Positions 12,301-25,800 of a stretch of 64,000 bases of DNA are shown here, piece by piece; positions within the stretch are counted from its first letter, which is position 1; each line of letters begins with the position of its first letter. Below the pieces are notes generated by a model that was not told where the DNA came from, made no database searches, and was given only the letters and a program-made list of their open reading frames with translations. This DNA is from Calliopum simillimum (lineage: Eukaryota > Arthropoda > Insecta > Diptera > Lauxaniidae), in assembly GCA_951812925.1 (NCBI GenBank), contig OX638368.1:25421187-25485186 (forward strand). The letters run 5' to 3'. The position numbers and the translations under genes are program-made.

Positions 12301-13775
12301 ACCTTGTCCTAAATACTTTGATTATCTATTTCTTCTACTTAATATACTTAGTTTGACAATTAGACTATTTTGAATTTATCTTCTCGGTAGTAGTTTTGGT
12401 ACTTAAGAACTCTTCTTTTGCTATGAATCGTACAAAAAAATCATCACCGTTGAATATGATCTTTAGATAAAAATTTTATCTCTCTTCATAACTCTTACGA
12501 GTTTTGTATTTCTCTTCCTAAGTGATGTGCGGCAATTGGTTGGGCGGTCTTCGGATAATGTGTCCCATACACTGCTAACTGTGTGGTTTCGTATCATCTA
12601 GCCATTTTTGATTAAAATAACTTCAAATGGTTCAGATTGACATAAGAGCCTCCTGCTGTAAAGATGGTCAAAGTAGTTGGCTGATACAGGATTTCAAGGA
12701 TATGTTTCTGTCATCGTTTTTGGGTTTTGAGTTTTTTTCCAGACAATTTGTTACTTTTACTGCTGCAGCTGTTTTCGAGAGACAGGAATTTGACTTGAGA
12801 ATATAAGTTTTTTAATCATTTCCACTTAGTTTCCAAGACCAAGCAAACCTCCATTTTACTAGCTAAAACTAAATGTTCCGCCAAAATGGGCAATAACATA
12901 AAAGATTTTTGCTTTACTTTTAAATGTTAACATAATGAATAATGTGTTTTTGTCCATTTGCGCTTATCATCCCCCCCCCCCCCCCCACTTAATTACATTT
13001 CGTAGCCCCTGACAAAGTAAAGTGAAATTATGAATGAACTTTGAGAGACTCAGCACAAACCATCGTCACCATCAGATTAGCAGGCAACAACAAAAGTCAG
13101 TCCACTCACTGTTTTTGTCCGTCCACATGAGCAGGTACCCAAAGTATCATTGATTTAATTGCTCATCATTTCCTGGTTTTATTTTGATGTGGATCTGATA
13201 GTTTCTTTTCTTTTGTTGATTGTTTAGCCGCAAGTTAGCGCCGTCGCGCAGCCGCATAGCCCCGTTCAGTCAACTGATCATGGTGATGGTGGTGCGTCCG
13301 TCATTCATTCATTTATGTCTTTGTACTCAAATGTACACATATGTATGTATGTATGTTTATGACTGACTGCAAATTATAATCTTGGGGGGAGCACACGTTG
13401 ATGAATACAACAAGTAAACAAAAATTCAAAAATGATGGATTAACCCATTCAGCGGGTCTTCCAAAACAATAAAAAAATGAATTCATTCAAGTAGCAGCAA
13501 CTCCAGCGGTTAGGCAATTATTATGTCGTCGTCATTTCTAAGATTCTATTTAATTTTTTTCTGATTTTTCTAATCGTTCTACTGTGTTTTTGTTGTATAT
13601 TATAACTATTTGTTGTAATTTAATATTCTCTAAGTCTTAACCTATATAGACTTTGTTTGATATTCGATGGAAATTAAACCCAAATCAATTTTGTATTTTC
13701 GGTATCTAAGTATTTGTTTTTGACTTTTCAGTGGCACAAAGATTTAATTTGTAATTTTTCTTTTCTTCTTTTCAG
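12301..13775. other. Non-coding sequence upstream of the first visible dysf exon
   Basis: Contains a 14-bp poly-C run near 12971, an (ATGT)n tract near 13340 and a polypyrimidine stretch leading to the splice acceptor at 13775. No bHLH-like coding sequence was found here. Presumably dysf intron. Confidence 0.5.
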
Positions 13776-13865
13776 GCTTTAAATGGATTTCTAATGATTC
13801 TCACATGCGAGGGTGAAGTCTTCTTTGCAACGCACAGTATCGAGAGTTATCTGGGTTTTCATCAG
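13776..13865 (+). CDS. dysf: dysf visible exon 1 (PAS-A core)
   Basis: Thirty codons in phase 0, bounded by a TTTTCTTCTTTTCAG acceptor and a CAG|GTAAGC donor. It encodes ALNGFLMILTCEGEVFFATH and the SIESYLGFHQ that ends the strand-helix part of PAS-A. A 10.6-kb intron follows. Confidence 0.88.
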
Positions 13866-16800
13866 GTAAGCGTTTTGTTTAATGTGCCACCACCATTAAA
13901 TGTTTTTATGAATGAACATATGGTATTTTGCTCAAAGCATTATGTTTCCTAATGCTTCTACATAATATTTTTGCCAATTGTCTATGGCGATTTTTAAATG
14001 TTACTGATCGTGTATGGAATTTGAGGCACATTCTACATTCGTGAAAACTACTGTATAGGTCATGCTTCTAACCATTTGGACAGAATTCTTTGTTTAAACA
14101 TAAACTGTTATGAAACAAATAAAAACTTGAATCATAGACAAAGACCTAAGTAACACAGTCCTTGAACGGTTTTTCAATCTAGGTATTTGCAAACGATGAA
14201 GTGTGTTTGGGACGTCCTATTTACGAATTTTGCTAGCAGAGTAAATTTATTTGTACTGAAAATTCTATATCAAATATTTAAAGTTACAAATACAAAAACA
14301 ATGTTGAATAGATATAGGGGAGATGTGTGTACCTTGGTCCGAGTGTACCTCGGTCCAAGTGTCGGTTGCCACTTAACAGTTGCACGTGTACGATAATGTT
14401 CTTCTATGGAATTTCCCAATCATACCACTGACTGATATTAGTAGACTTTAGACCGTCAAGCTGTATGCGTGTGTACAAAGTGACGGAAAAAGTGTTTTTG
14501 GTGTGTAAAAATTAGTTTTTGGAGTAAACTACGAAACATTTTGTAAGAAACTTACTTAAAATATTTCAGTTTTGCAACATCAGGAAGGAAATTTAGTTAT
14601 TATTTTAAGCTTTTAGTGTGTTTAAGATGTATTTTCATTGATATATGTTATGGGTGTCGACAGTTTTTAAAACATGCGGTCTGTGTGTACCTCGGACCTA
14701 TGCTTATTGACCAGCGAGAATTTTTCCATGGGCAACCAGGAAGCCATAATCGCCTTTTAATATAATATTATTATTATTATTTACGTGATTAATGTATTTA
14801 TTTGCAACCATTTTTGTTTAATTAATTGTTTTTTCTAAATGGGCTTTTTTGTGTTATAATTTTTGTTTATGATTATTTTTTTTTTTTAATGTAAAAAATG
14901 TTACTTTTGATTACATAATATATGGTTCTTTCATAATTTGTTACCAATATACAATGTACTCTCTTTTATTTTTGATAGTCCAAGGCACACTTACATGGTG
15001 TACCTTGGACCGTTTGAGATTGGAGCAGAAAAAGTAATATTTCTACTCAATAGTAGGTAAGACATAGAAATATCATTGTCACGTCGTTGGATGCTGCAAG
15101 CATTGTGGAAATATAACTTAATCAAAAAACTAAAGAAACTTTTTTGGAAAATCCAGCACATTGTGAAAACTGAAAAGCGGACCAAGGTACACACATCTCC
15201 CCTACGTAGGCTGCTATAAATATTTCTGGCCTAGGCAACATTAAGTGTTGCCAGGTGCAATCTGACATTTCCATTGGAAAGTTTGACATTTCTTAGCACA
15301 AACGTACTCACAACGTTTTGATGTACAAGTGCTATTTGTTTTTTTTACAGTGAGTTAAGAAAATCAATTTTTCCATTGATAATTTAAGAGATTGCTAAAT
15401 TATGGGGTTTCCAACGAGAACAAACGTTTTTTACAACGTTTTTTGGAACTAATGTGCAAGGATGCCTCTATCTCTCAATATGCCACATGACGATCTTGCA
15501 TTATCAGTTCATGCACTGTATCGATGTTTTGTGGCACAACAACTGATTTTGGACGACCTCCACGAAATTCGTCTTTGAGCGAAATATATATAGAAGCCCA
15601 CGTACTACATACATAAGGAACAAAGTATTTTAAGTAAAGTAATAACTCGATTTTCAACACCCCCACTCGAATTCTTAATTTACCAGTCCCAAATTTTACA
15701 GTGTCGCATGTTATTTACTTTTGGCTTTGGAATTCATGATGAACTCCTCAAGGTTTTTGATTCTGCGACGATCTCATCAATTTTACTGACCTCATCCACC
15801 ACTTCATTTGATTCTCCACAGGCTGATGAGAATGATTCTTCGTTATATTGATTTCATTTTCTTTTTCTGGTTCTTCAGCATCACAGCTTACATCCCCCCT
15901 TCGTCCGTTACCTCTGCAATTCTATCAGAGTCAGGAATTACTCTATCGCTATTTACAGAACGATCTATACATTCATGTGCAGCCTTACCTTGACCAGTTT
16001 GCCTGTGCCAGAATAAATTTTGTTTTTTCCACGAGGGTTTTATTCATTCGTTCTGCTATCCCATTCTATTCAGGGTTATATATGCAACAGTAGACTGAGG
16101 AATTTTCATTTCATTGTTCATATTTCTTCCATTATCCGAGTGAAATATTCTAACCTCTTGCCTGTTTGATTTTCAACAAACATAGTTTTTTTTTCTATCA
16201 AGTCAGGTTTCTAAGCTATACTTACTTCAAAATAAAAAAAACCGGTTTTAACAACACTTACGGTACCATAAACATAATCTTCTTCATTACCGTCTTACTT
16301 TTCCAATTGAGCCATTTCTTTTCGAGTTAGCAGCCGTCCATTCTATTTGACTATTTTCCTTAACAGACACATCAGCAGACTACTTCTGAAATTCGATTTT
16401 TATAGACCTACAATATCTAGTTAATGCGGGACGTGGATTTTGTCATCAATTACGTCTTCGGTTATTAATCGAAGTGGAATTAGGCATATTATCAAGGCGG
16501 CTGAGTCGTAGGCTTCACAGCTCAGAAGTGCTTGCTTATAAGAACTACTTATGTCTCGAAGATCCATCAAATTCCCATTTAGAGATCAAGAAAATTTTAT
16601 TCATTAGACCATCATTAAGTACGTCCCGAAGACAGAATCAATGTAAGGCATAAACGTATTACAGTGTGATCTAACAGAGATTGTAACCGGTTTCTGAAAT
16701 TATTAGAATTGAACCGTTTTATAAGAGGGAAACTTTTCAAGGGCGCTCCTTCTTTTCACATCATACTGCTCACGAGATAGTTCATCTCCTTTCGGGGTAG

Positions 16801-19800
16801 ATAATGCATCTTCTGCTTATAAAGAATGTTTTGGTTTAAGAGATTTTTGAAAAGCTTCTTGGTAAAGTTTAGCATGCTGTGGATGTGCTGGAAATATCTT
16901 TTGAAACTTTTGAGGCTTGAACTTGACCTTTAGCTCGTGAATTCATACAAATAGACTAAACCAATGTTGAAGTACAATTTGAATCACGGAACTGTTTAGT
17001 CATATATCATTTGCTGTTTCCGAAGAGTCTTCAAAAGGAGTTACCTGCCGGACGCGATTGACACCGCATATGGGAACGAAATTGAAATTTCGAGCCAATT
17101 ATTTTTTCCTCTATTCTACACAGTACCAACCATCCATTTTTGTATATTGTGCCTTGAAATTAGATAATTTCCATCAGCTCTTCCAGCTCCTTTAACAAAA
17201 GAGCGTATTGCTAAAAATAATCCTTTCCAGAACTATAAGTTAGGTTAGGTTAACGCGACAGATGGCAGTTGCCATCATAACTTAGGCCACGATTAGGCCC
17301 ATTGTACACCGGATATATAACTTCGTTGTTAACCTATGTGAACCATTTAGAAATTTTTATTAACTCCAAAATGAATTTAGGACTCTTTTGAGCTATATCT
17401 TCAAGAGAGTCGAAGGAGTGACTTTCGAACATTTTGTAACGTCGGTTAGCCAACGCTTGGCATTTACAAAGGAAATGAAAAATGGACTCTTCGACGTTAG
17501 GATCTTTACAACTTTTACAAAGATCTCTACGCCCAATCTAGAAGCGTGTCTGCCTGTAAAAAAGTGCCCTGTAATGACACCAATTAAAGTTCTGAGGCTT
17601 TGCCTATCTAATGTAATAAATCTACGTGTTCCGTTAGCGTCATACAGTGGCCATATTGCCCTCGACGTAAAACATGTAGTTAAGTTTTACCATCTAAAAT
17701 AAGCCCACAAGATACATTTCGAGTCAATGTTGTTCCAGAACTATACATAATGTTTAAAAGTTCTTGTCTCGTGACGCACAAAAAAAAAAAAACTTTTAAT
17801 ATAATTTTTACTCCAGTAAAAACTTTAAGTAATTAGTACTAAATTTTAGACATAAATTATATTACCTTATACAACCAAACATTTGCTTAATATACAAATT
17901 TTATGTCTTTTCATCATATGGGCCAGTAGTGCAGAGGATATGTTTCTATCCATCACATGGACGGTCCACGGTTCGAATTCTTATGCAGTCAGTTCGGTTT
18001 TTTTTTTTTTTTTTTTTGAACTTGACAATAAGGTTAATATCACTTAAATTGTTTCAAAAAAATTACTAGACTGCAAGGTAATTCGAAAATTCTGAATTTG
18101 ACTAAAAAAGTAAGGTAAAATTTACTTCAGTGGGGAGTTGTCACTATTTTTACTTGAATTTCTGGTTAAACTTATTAGAAATAAAGTAGTACGTACTATT
18201 TTTTTTCTCCGTTTAGCTACGACTTTTAAATCCAGCTCATAAGTAATTATTTCTTGGATAGTCGGCAATTTAAGTTTTGACCAGGGTCACAACGTTTGTA
18301 TAGGAAATCAACGGTTTCTAGTGGCATTCTTGACCAACTGTTACTAACTCTAAAGAGAAAGAAACTTCCAAAAGTTACAAGCGATACCAACTACATTTTT
18401 AATTACAAAATAATTTAATGGATTCATTCCTACTTACACACATTGTACTAACTACTAAGTTCAATAAATCCCCCCCTCCCCTTTCCTTCTGTGAACCCCA
18501 TTAAGCACAAAACTTGTTGCATTACCAACGCATTTAATTGAGTTGCCAATAAATGGGAGTAGTAGAAAACCGATTTACACATTTACAACTAAATTAAAAA
18601 GTGAAAAAATAAAGAAACCTACGCGCAGACGCAATATTTAAGTAACCAGAACAGGTCGGTAAGTAACAGCAGCACGCCTAAATCATCCCAAAACATGTTG
18701 CTGCAAATTTACTCGCATACGCGCAGATATAAAGTAAATGAACAAAATTCACTTTTTTTTCTTGATGTAGAGAATGTGAGGTAGTTGGGCCCAGGAGGTG
18801 CTCAAAAACAAATACAATTCAATTCAATTGATGTGGATATTTCGATATTAGGATCAACTGAAACAACAACAGCAATAACTATTGAACAAGTTAATTCACT
18901 GACTGCTATAAGGGGGCATATAAAGGGTGTGCCGAATAATATACGAAATATACCTACTTTTATTGAATTGTATCCACTAAAAGGTTTAAACGATACGTTA
19001 GAGTTTCTTGGCTAGACTCTGACTTTGTTCTGCAATATATTCTATATATATATAGCGCATTATACCACTGTACCTTACCAAATTTGCTTTTAGTCCAGCG
19101 TGGCTTATCTTCTTCTTATATGTTCTCTTTAAAGTTCAACCTCTGTTCGAGCTTTCTCCTGTACTGCATACAAATATGTCTCATTATCTCGTTTGTTATT
19201 TGTTCTTTCGGAATTTCGAACTAGAATAGTCTTGGAAATCAACACCCTTAGAATAATTGTCGAGCAATCATGTGAGTGGCGTACTGCAGTTCAACTTGTC
19301 TTCGTAGACTATAGTACTGCCTTCGACAATGTCTCCAGAGAAAACATCTAGGGTTCACTGCAGCGAAGAAGTATTGCCGCAAAGGCCATAAACTTAGTAC
19401 GTGCAAAATATGAAGGCTTTAAATGCTGTGTTTTACATAACGGGTTGTTGTCACCGACATTCACCACTAATTCAGGCGTACGGCAGGGGTGTTTACTATC
19501 GCCATCTCTCTTCCTTATCGTTCTTGACGATATCCTAGATAAAGCTCTTAATAAAGCCAAAAGGGGTATCCAATGAAACTTTACCGAACATCTAGAAGAT
19601 CTCGACTACGCTGACGATATTTTCCTCTTATCGTCCAAACACTCAGATATGCAAAGCACAACATGGAATCACAAAAGGCCGGCCTAAAAATCAACGTATC
19701 CAAGACTAAAAGCATGAAGCTAAACGCAAACAGGAATGACATCACGTTAAGAGCTGGCAGTGGTGACATTGAAAACGTCGACAGCTTCAGGTATTTAGGT

Positions 19801-22800
19801 AGCATTATCTCCATGGATGGTGGAGCAAAAGAGGATATCAACTCAAGAATAGCAAAAGCAAAAGGCGCGTTTGCCCAACAGAACAAAATATGGTCTTATT
19901 CCGTTACATCCACCAAAACAAGAGTGCGCATCGATTTTGTTATATGGCTGCGAAACATGGCTTGTTACTGAACAACTAACGAACAAGCTGCAAGAATTCG
20001 TCAACAAATGCTTAAGGCGTATACTAAAGGTTTGGTGGCCTCGCACTATATCAAATGCCGAGCTACATCAAAAATGCAATCAGAAGACTAAAGCAAATGA
20101 GGTCAAGCTGCGGAAATGGAGATGGATTGGTCACACTTTCCGCAAACCACTCAGCGAAGTTTGTCGACAGGCTCTTGAGTGGAATCTACAAGGCAGTAGG
20201 GGACGTGGTAGACCCAAAACCCACTGGAAAAGGTCGCTGGAAAAGGAAATACAAGAATTGGGATCGCAACAAATGAAAACGTCTCATATTGGCCCTATGC
20301 TCCTCCTAAGAGTTAAAGGAGAATACATAGTCTTGGAATACTCAATTCCATAGTGTGAAAGAACTATAGTGTGAACTTATCATTATTGCCTTGGACAATG
20401 TAATAAACGACCAGTTCCTCTTTGCTACTTACAAACCAAGCTGGGTCAAGTTGTTTGTGTGAAAAAAAAGACCAAGCGCCTGGCGGAAACGTTTTCTTAA
20501 AAGAAAATGCTTCTTCACCTCACTAACAATATCATTTTGAGATGACTTGTGATATGAATTGTTGCCACATCCACCGTACTTGTCTGACCGAGTTCTCCGA
20601 AACTTTGTTCTGTTCCCCAATTCAAAAACAAAGATCGAAAGTTAAATATTTACCTCAAGTGAGCAGGTTATCGCCGAGACAAAAGTCTGTTTCGAAGAGT
20701 TTGACAAATAGTATTTTTTTGGAGATGTAAAAGAAATGGCACAAACGCTCGGAAAAAAATCTCGATCTGCATAGTATGCTCTAAATCAAAACACCCTTTA
20801 TAGCGCTACGCAGCTATTCCTTTCTATTTGTCTCTCCCTCTCTCCCTTAGCAACATGTGTGTACCTTGCTTGTGCAAACAATTGTTGCGCGTTGTAAACA
20901 TCAGGGAATCCCAAATATCATATGGTGAATGGCGAACTGTGATTCCCAGTATATCGCCCAGTGTTAAAGTCGAGTAGGTTGTGGTCTTAAGAACACAGCT
21001 CCGAGTGTCTGCTGTTGCTGCTGCGATTGCGCAATCCTCCCGCTGATCTGATTTTATTTATAGGTTTTTTGTGGCCAAGACAAGTACCCGATGCAGGTTG
21101 CTCGCACAATTCATAATTTTTTGTGCGCTGCTGCCCATTGTGTTTTTTGTTTGCATTTTGATATGAATTTTTGTTGTTGTTGTTGGTGGTGTTTTTGTTG
21201 CTGTTGTTGTTGTTATTGTTACTTTTGTTCTTGTATCATACGATTGGAATCGTGTGTGTACTTTATTTGTTCAACATAAATTGATTGCCATTTCGATTTG
21301 GTATTAGTGTTGGCTACTCTGGTCCTGTTTGTCCATTTAGATCTCTCCATCTGTATTTTTTGGAGAAGCCTCTTGCAAATTGTGTAAATGCCTTTTAATC
21401 CGATTCATGTTTTTTGATTTGGAATCAATGTATCCATTCAAATTAATAAAAGAAAAAAATAACAGCAATATGTGATCGTAGCAGCATGGCAAGTGTTGGA
21501 CTTAATTGAAGTCAGATCGTTGGTGGTGGGTTCATTTCTTTTCGAAGTAGATTTATATAAAAGAATGAAAAGCATTGCATCGTTCACAATTTTACCTGTT
21601 ATAAAGAACAAATTTGAAGTCTGTCACAATAAAGTTCTTATAGAAAGCTCAGTATCCTTAAGGTTATAAACGACGTTGGAAAATATTGCAAAAGTTCATG
21701 TATGTTGACAAATTGGGCTGGCAGACGTCGAAAAATTTTGCTAAAGTCCACGTATGTTGACAAATATGGCAAGCAGACATCGGAAAATGTTGCACACGTT
21801 CATGTACGCTAATAAAATTGGATTGCAGACATCGGCAAATATTGCAAAATTCCATATATGTTGTCGAATTTGGATGGCAGATGTGGAAAAATATTAAAAA
21901 TTAAAAAGTTAAAAATTTGGATGGCAGGCATCGTCGAAAATGTTGGTAAAAACTTGTTTATACTCACATCGGAAAATGTTGCAAAAGTCAACGTATAATG
22001 ACACATTCCAATTGCAAACATCAAAAGATATTAGAAAAACCCAAGCTCGGATTGCATACATTGGAAAATGTGGCCTATATGTGCATGTTGACGAATTCAT
22101 TTGGCAGACGTCGAAAAATGTTATAAAAGTCATTGTATATTGTCAAATTTAGATGTCAGACGTCGAAAAAGTCCACGTGCGTCAATAAATTCGGATTGCG
22201 GACATCGGAAAATATTGCAAAATTCCATGTATAATGACAAATTTGGATTACAGACATCGATAAATGTTGATAAAGTCCAAATTTGGATGGCAGACGTCGG
22301 AAAATGGTGAAAAGATCGTTTAAATTTTAAATTCGGATTGCTGACGTCGAAAAATTTAGCAAAAGTTCACGTATGCTGACAAATTCGGATTGCAGACATC
22401 GGAAAATGTTGCGAAAGTCATTGTTAATGACACATTCCGATTGAAGGCATCGAAAAAATTTTGTAAGAGTCCATGTAGACAAATATCGGATAAGAGTCCA
22501 TGTATGTTGTCAAATTTGGATGGCAGACGTCGAAATCCTTTTGCAAAAGTCCACGTTTGTTGACAAACTATGTTGATAAATTCGGATTACAGACAAAATT
22601 CCTTGTATATTGATTACAGACGTTTGAAAATGTTACAAAAGTGTAAGTATGTTTACAAATTCGTAGTTTAGACCTCGAAAAATATTGAAATAGTCGAAAT
22701 TTGGATGACAATCGTCGGATAATACTGTAAAAAATCATTTATATTGATGAACTCAAATTGCTGACATAGGAAAATGTTGCAAAAGTCTATATAAAATATT

Positions 22801-25800
22801 GACGAGTTTATTAGGCAGACGTCGAAAAATGTTGTAAAAAACCATGTATGTTGTCAAATTCGGATGGCAGACGTCAAAAAGATTTGCAAAAGTTCACGTA
22901 TCTTGACAAGGTCCACTTGTATTGGCAAATTAGGATGACAGACATCGAAAAATATTAAAAATTTCCATGTATAGTGGTGAGTTCAATATGCAGACGTCTG
23001 AAAATGTAGCAAATTCTAATTTTGTGTACAAACTCGGATGGCAGACGTCGAAAAATATTGAAAAGTTCAAAATTTGGATGGCAGACCCCTGAAACTGTTG
23101 CAAAATTTCGTTTATATTGATGAATTCGGATTGCTGACTTTGAAAAATGTAGCAAAAGTCTATGTATGTTGACAAATTCAGGTTGCAGACATCAGAAAAT
23201 GTTGAAAAATTACATGTATATGGACGAATTAATTTGGCAGACGTCGAAAAACGTTCATGTTTGTTGTCATATTCTGATGACAGACATCGAAAAGTTTTGC
23301 AAAATTTCACGTTTATTGACAAAGTCCGGGTATGTTCATAAATTTAGATTGCAAACATCGGAAAATGTTACAAAAGTCCAGGTATGTTCACAAAATCGGA
23401 AGGCAGTTGTCGAAAAATATTGAAAAAGTCTGTGTATATTGATGAATTAATTTGGCAAACGATGAAAAATGTTATTATACTTCATGTAAGTTGTCAAATT
23501 TGGATGGCAGACGTCGAAAAATATTGCAAAATTTTAAAATTTCATTTTTTGTCATGAATTCAAAAGTCCAAGAATGTTCGAAAACTCGGAAAAAGAACAA
23601 TTTTGGATGGAAGATGTCGGAAAATATTGTAAAAGTTTGTTTGTATTGATGAATTTGAGTTGCTGCCGTCAAAAAATGGGTCAAACGCCCACTTATACTG
23701 ACAAATTCTAACTGCAGACGTCGTAAAATGTTACAAAAGTTCATATTTGTTGACAAATTCGGTTAAAGATGTCGAAAAGCTTTAAAAAAATTCGGAATTC
23801 GGATGGCAGACGTCGAAAAATGTTGCAAAAGTAGATGTATGTTGTCAAATAGGAATTGTATATGGAAGAAATCTACGTATATTAATAAATTCGGATGGCT
23901 GACGTCAAAAAATGTTGCAAAAGCGGAAAAATTTATGAAAATATAAAAAAAAGTTTCAAAAAATTCGAAAGAACCAAAAATTGCTTAAGCATGTGAGGAA
24001 TGTTAAAACAACATGATACCTTTTTCTTTTTTTTTTTAATAAATAAATAAAATTATGTGGCACAACACTGTTCCAACCGTACACTTCACGTTAACCAAAA
24101 CATTTGCGTTTCTGTAAATTTATGTCTTAATTTGGCTGCTTGACTGAGATGCGCCCAATATCTATCGACATTCGGGGTTTCAATTTGTTGATCAATGATT
24201 TATGCAACGAATTCGCCCAAAATCAATAAACCAAAAAAAGGCAGCAGCAGCAGGCAACAGAAATTTAAATTAAAATCTAAAGCTGCTGCTGATGTCTGAA
24301 TCTTCTTCTGCACCAAACTGAAATCAACAGCTTCATGCTACAGTGGGCGTCACAAGAATATTTGGCACATTTATCAATTAGAGCGCAAACGCGCGCGCAC
24401 AGTTGCTCAAAAGAGCATTGAACCTTTGACAGCACTACATACATTTTCTATTCTCATTCTCGTTTTTCCCTTTCAGTCTGACATTGTGCATCAGTCAGTT
24501 TACGAACTCGTCCATTCAGAAGATCGCGAAGAACTACAGCGACAGCTTTTATGGAATTCTTTTCTACCCGCGGACATGTCAAGTATGCAGCTGGCAGATA
24601 CTTTGGCGCCGGACAAGGCGCTCTACTTGGAGCGTAGCTTTACGGTGCGTTTTCGTTGTCTACTTGATAATACTTCCGGCTTTTTACGGCTCGACATACG
24701 GGGACGCATTAAAATTCTGCATGGGCAGAATCGTAAAACAGAGGAACCGCCATTGGCGTTATTCGCCTATTGTACGCCATTTGGGCCACCTAGTCTGCTG
24801 GAGATTCCACACAAGGAAAATATGTTTAAATCAAAGCACAAGCTGGACTTGTCGCTGGTATCAATGGATCAAAGGTAAGCTATGATAGAGTGTACTAGCG
24901 AAATTTTAACTTATTTCTAACGCAGAGGCAAACACATACTGGGTTACTCCGATGCGGAGCTGGTCAATATGGGTGGCTATGATTTGGTGCATTTTGATGA
25001 TTTGGCTTATGTGGCCAGCGCACATCAGGAGCGTAAGTGCAATCTACTTACTCATTTGAGCTACTCTCACATTTTATGCTTTTACTTTGCAGTGTTGAAA
25101 ACTGGCGCTTCGGGCATGATCGCTTATCGTTATCAAAAGAAAGATGGTGAATGGCAGTGGCTGCAAACAAGGTACGTATCAACTAAGTTTCAATTTTCGC
25201 GTCATATCACTCATAAGATCCCATACCACACTTGCAGTTCCCGTCTGGTGTATAAAAATTCGAAACCCGATTTTGTCATTTGTACGCATCGCCAGCTGAT
25301 GGATGAAGAGGGTCATGATTTGCTGGGCAAGCGTACCATGGACTTTAAGGTCAGCTACTTGGATACCGGACTGGCTTCCACATATTTCTCAGAGGCTGAT
25401 CAACTTGTGGTGCCACCAAGTGGTTCGCCCAACTCGCTGCCGCCGCCAGTTACTCCGACAAGGCCAAATCGCCGCTATAAAACGCAGTTACGTGATTTTC
25501 TTTCCACCTGCCGGACGAAACGTAAAATGCAGCAGCAACCGCAGCAGACATCACCACTGGGACAGGTTTGCCAATAAAAATTTGCGCATACATAACGCTC
25601 CTCTAATGCCATGTTCCATTTAGGTTACGTCGCCCGCTCCAGTTGTCGATTATTTGCCAGATCCTGCAGCCGCTGTGGCTGCTGCATATTCCAATCTTAA
25701 TCCTATGTATACGGCATCACCATATGCCACCGCAGCGGATAACCTCTACATGAGTCCTTCGGTGCATTCGACAAATTTTTACCCAGTCACAGAGAATCTC

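Noticed and set aside
12971..12986. Poly-C run as a sequence signal
   Set aside because: An isolated homopolymer; more likely simple sequence or base-calling noise than a functional site.
17388..17702. 104-codon frame starting MSYIFKRVEGV
   Set aside because: No recognised domain, and it lies in a block with repeat-like GGTTAGGTTAAC sequence. Kept only as part of a repeat.
18785..19015. 76-codon frame ending LYPLKGLNDTLEFLG, vaguely like DUF4806 C-termini in insect repeats
   Set aside because: The likeness is weak and from memory. It sits at the start of the LINE debris, so no separate gene is called.
22930..23322. Minus-strand frame of 130 codons with repeated NIFRRLPSEF units
   Set aside because: Product of the 54-bp minisatellite; units drift and no start or splice context supports a gene.
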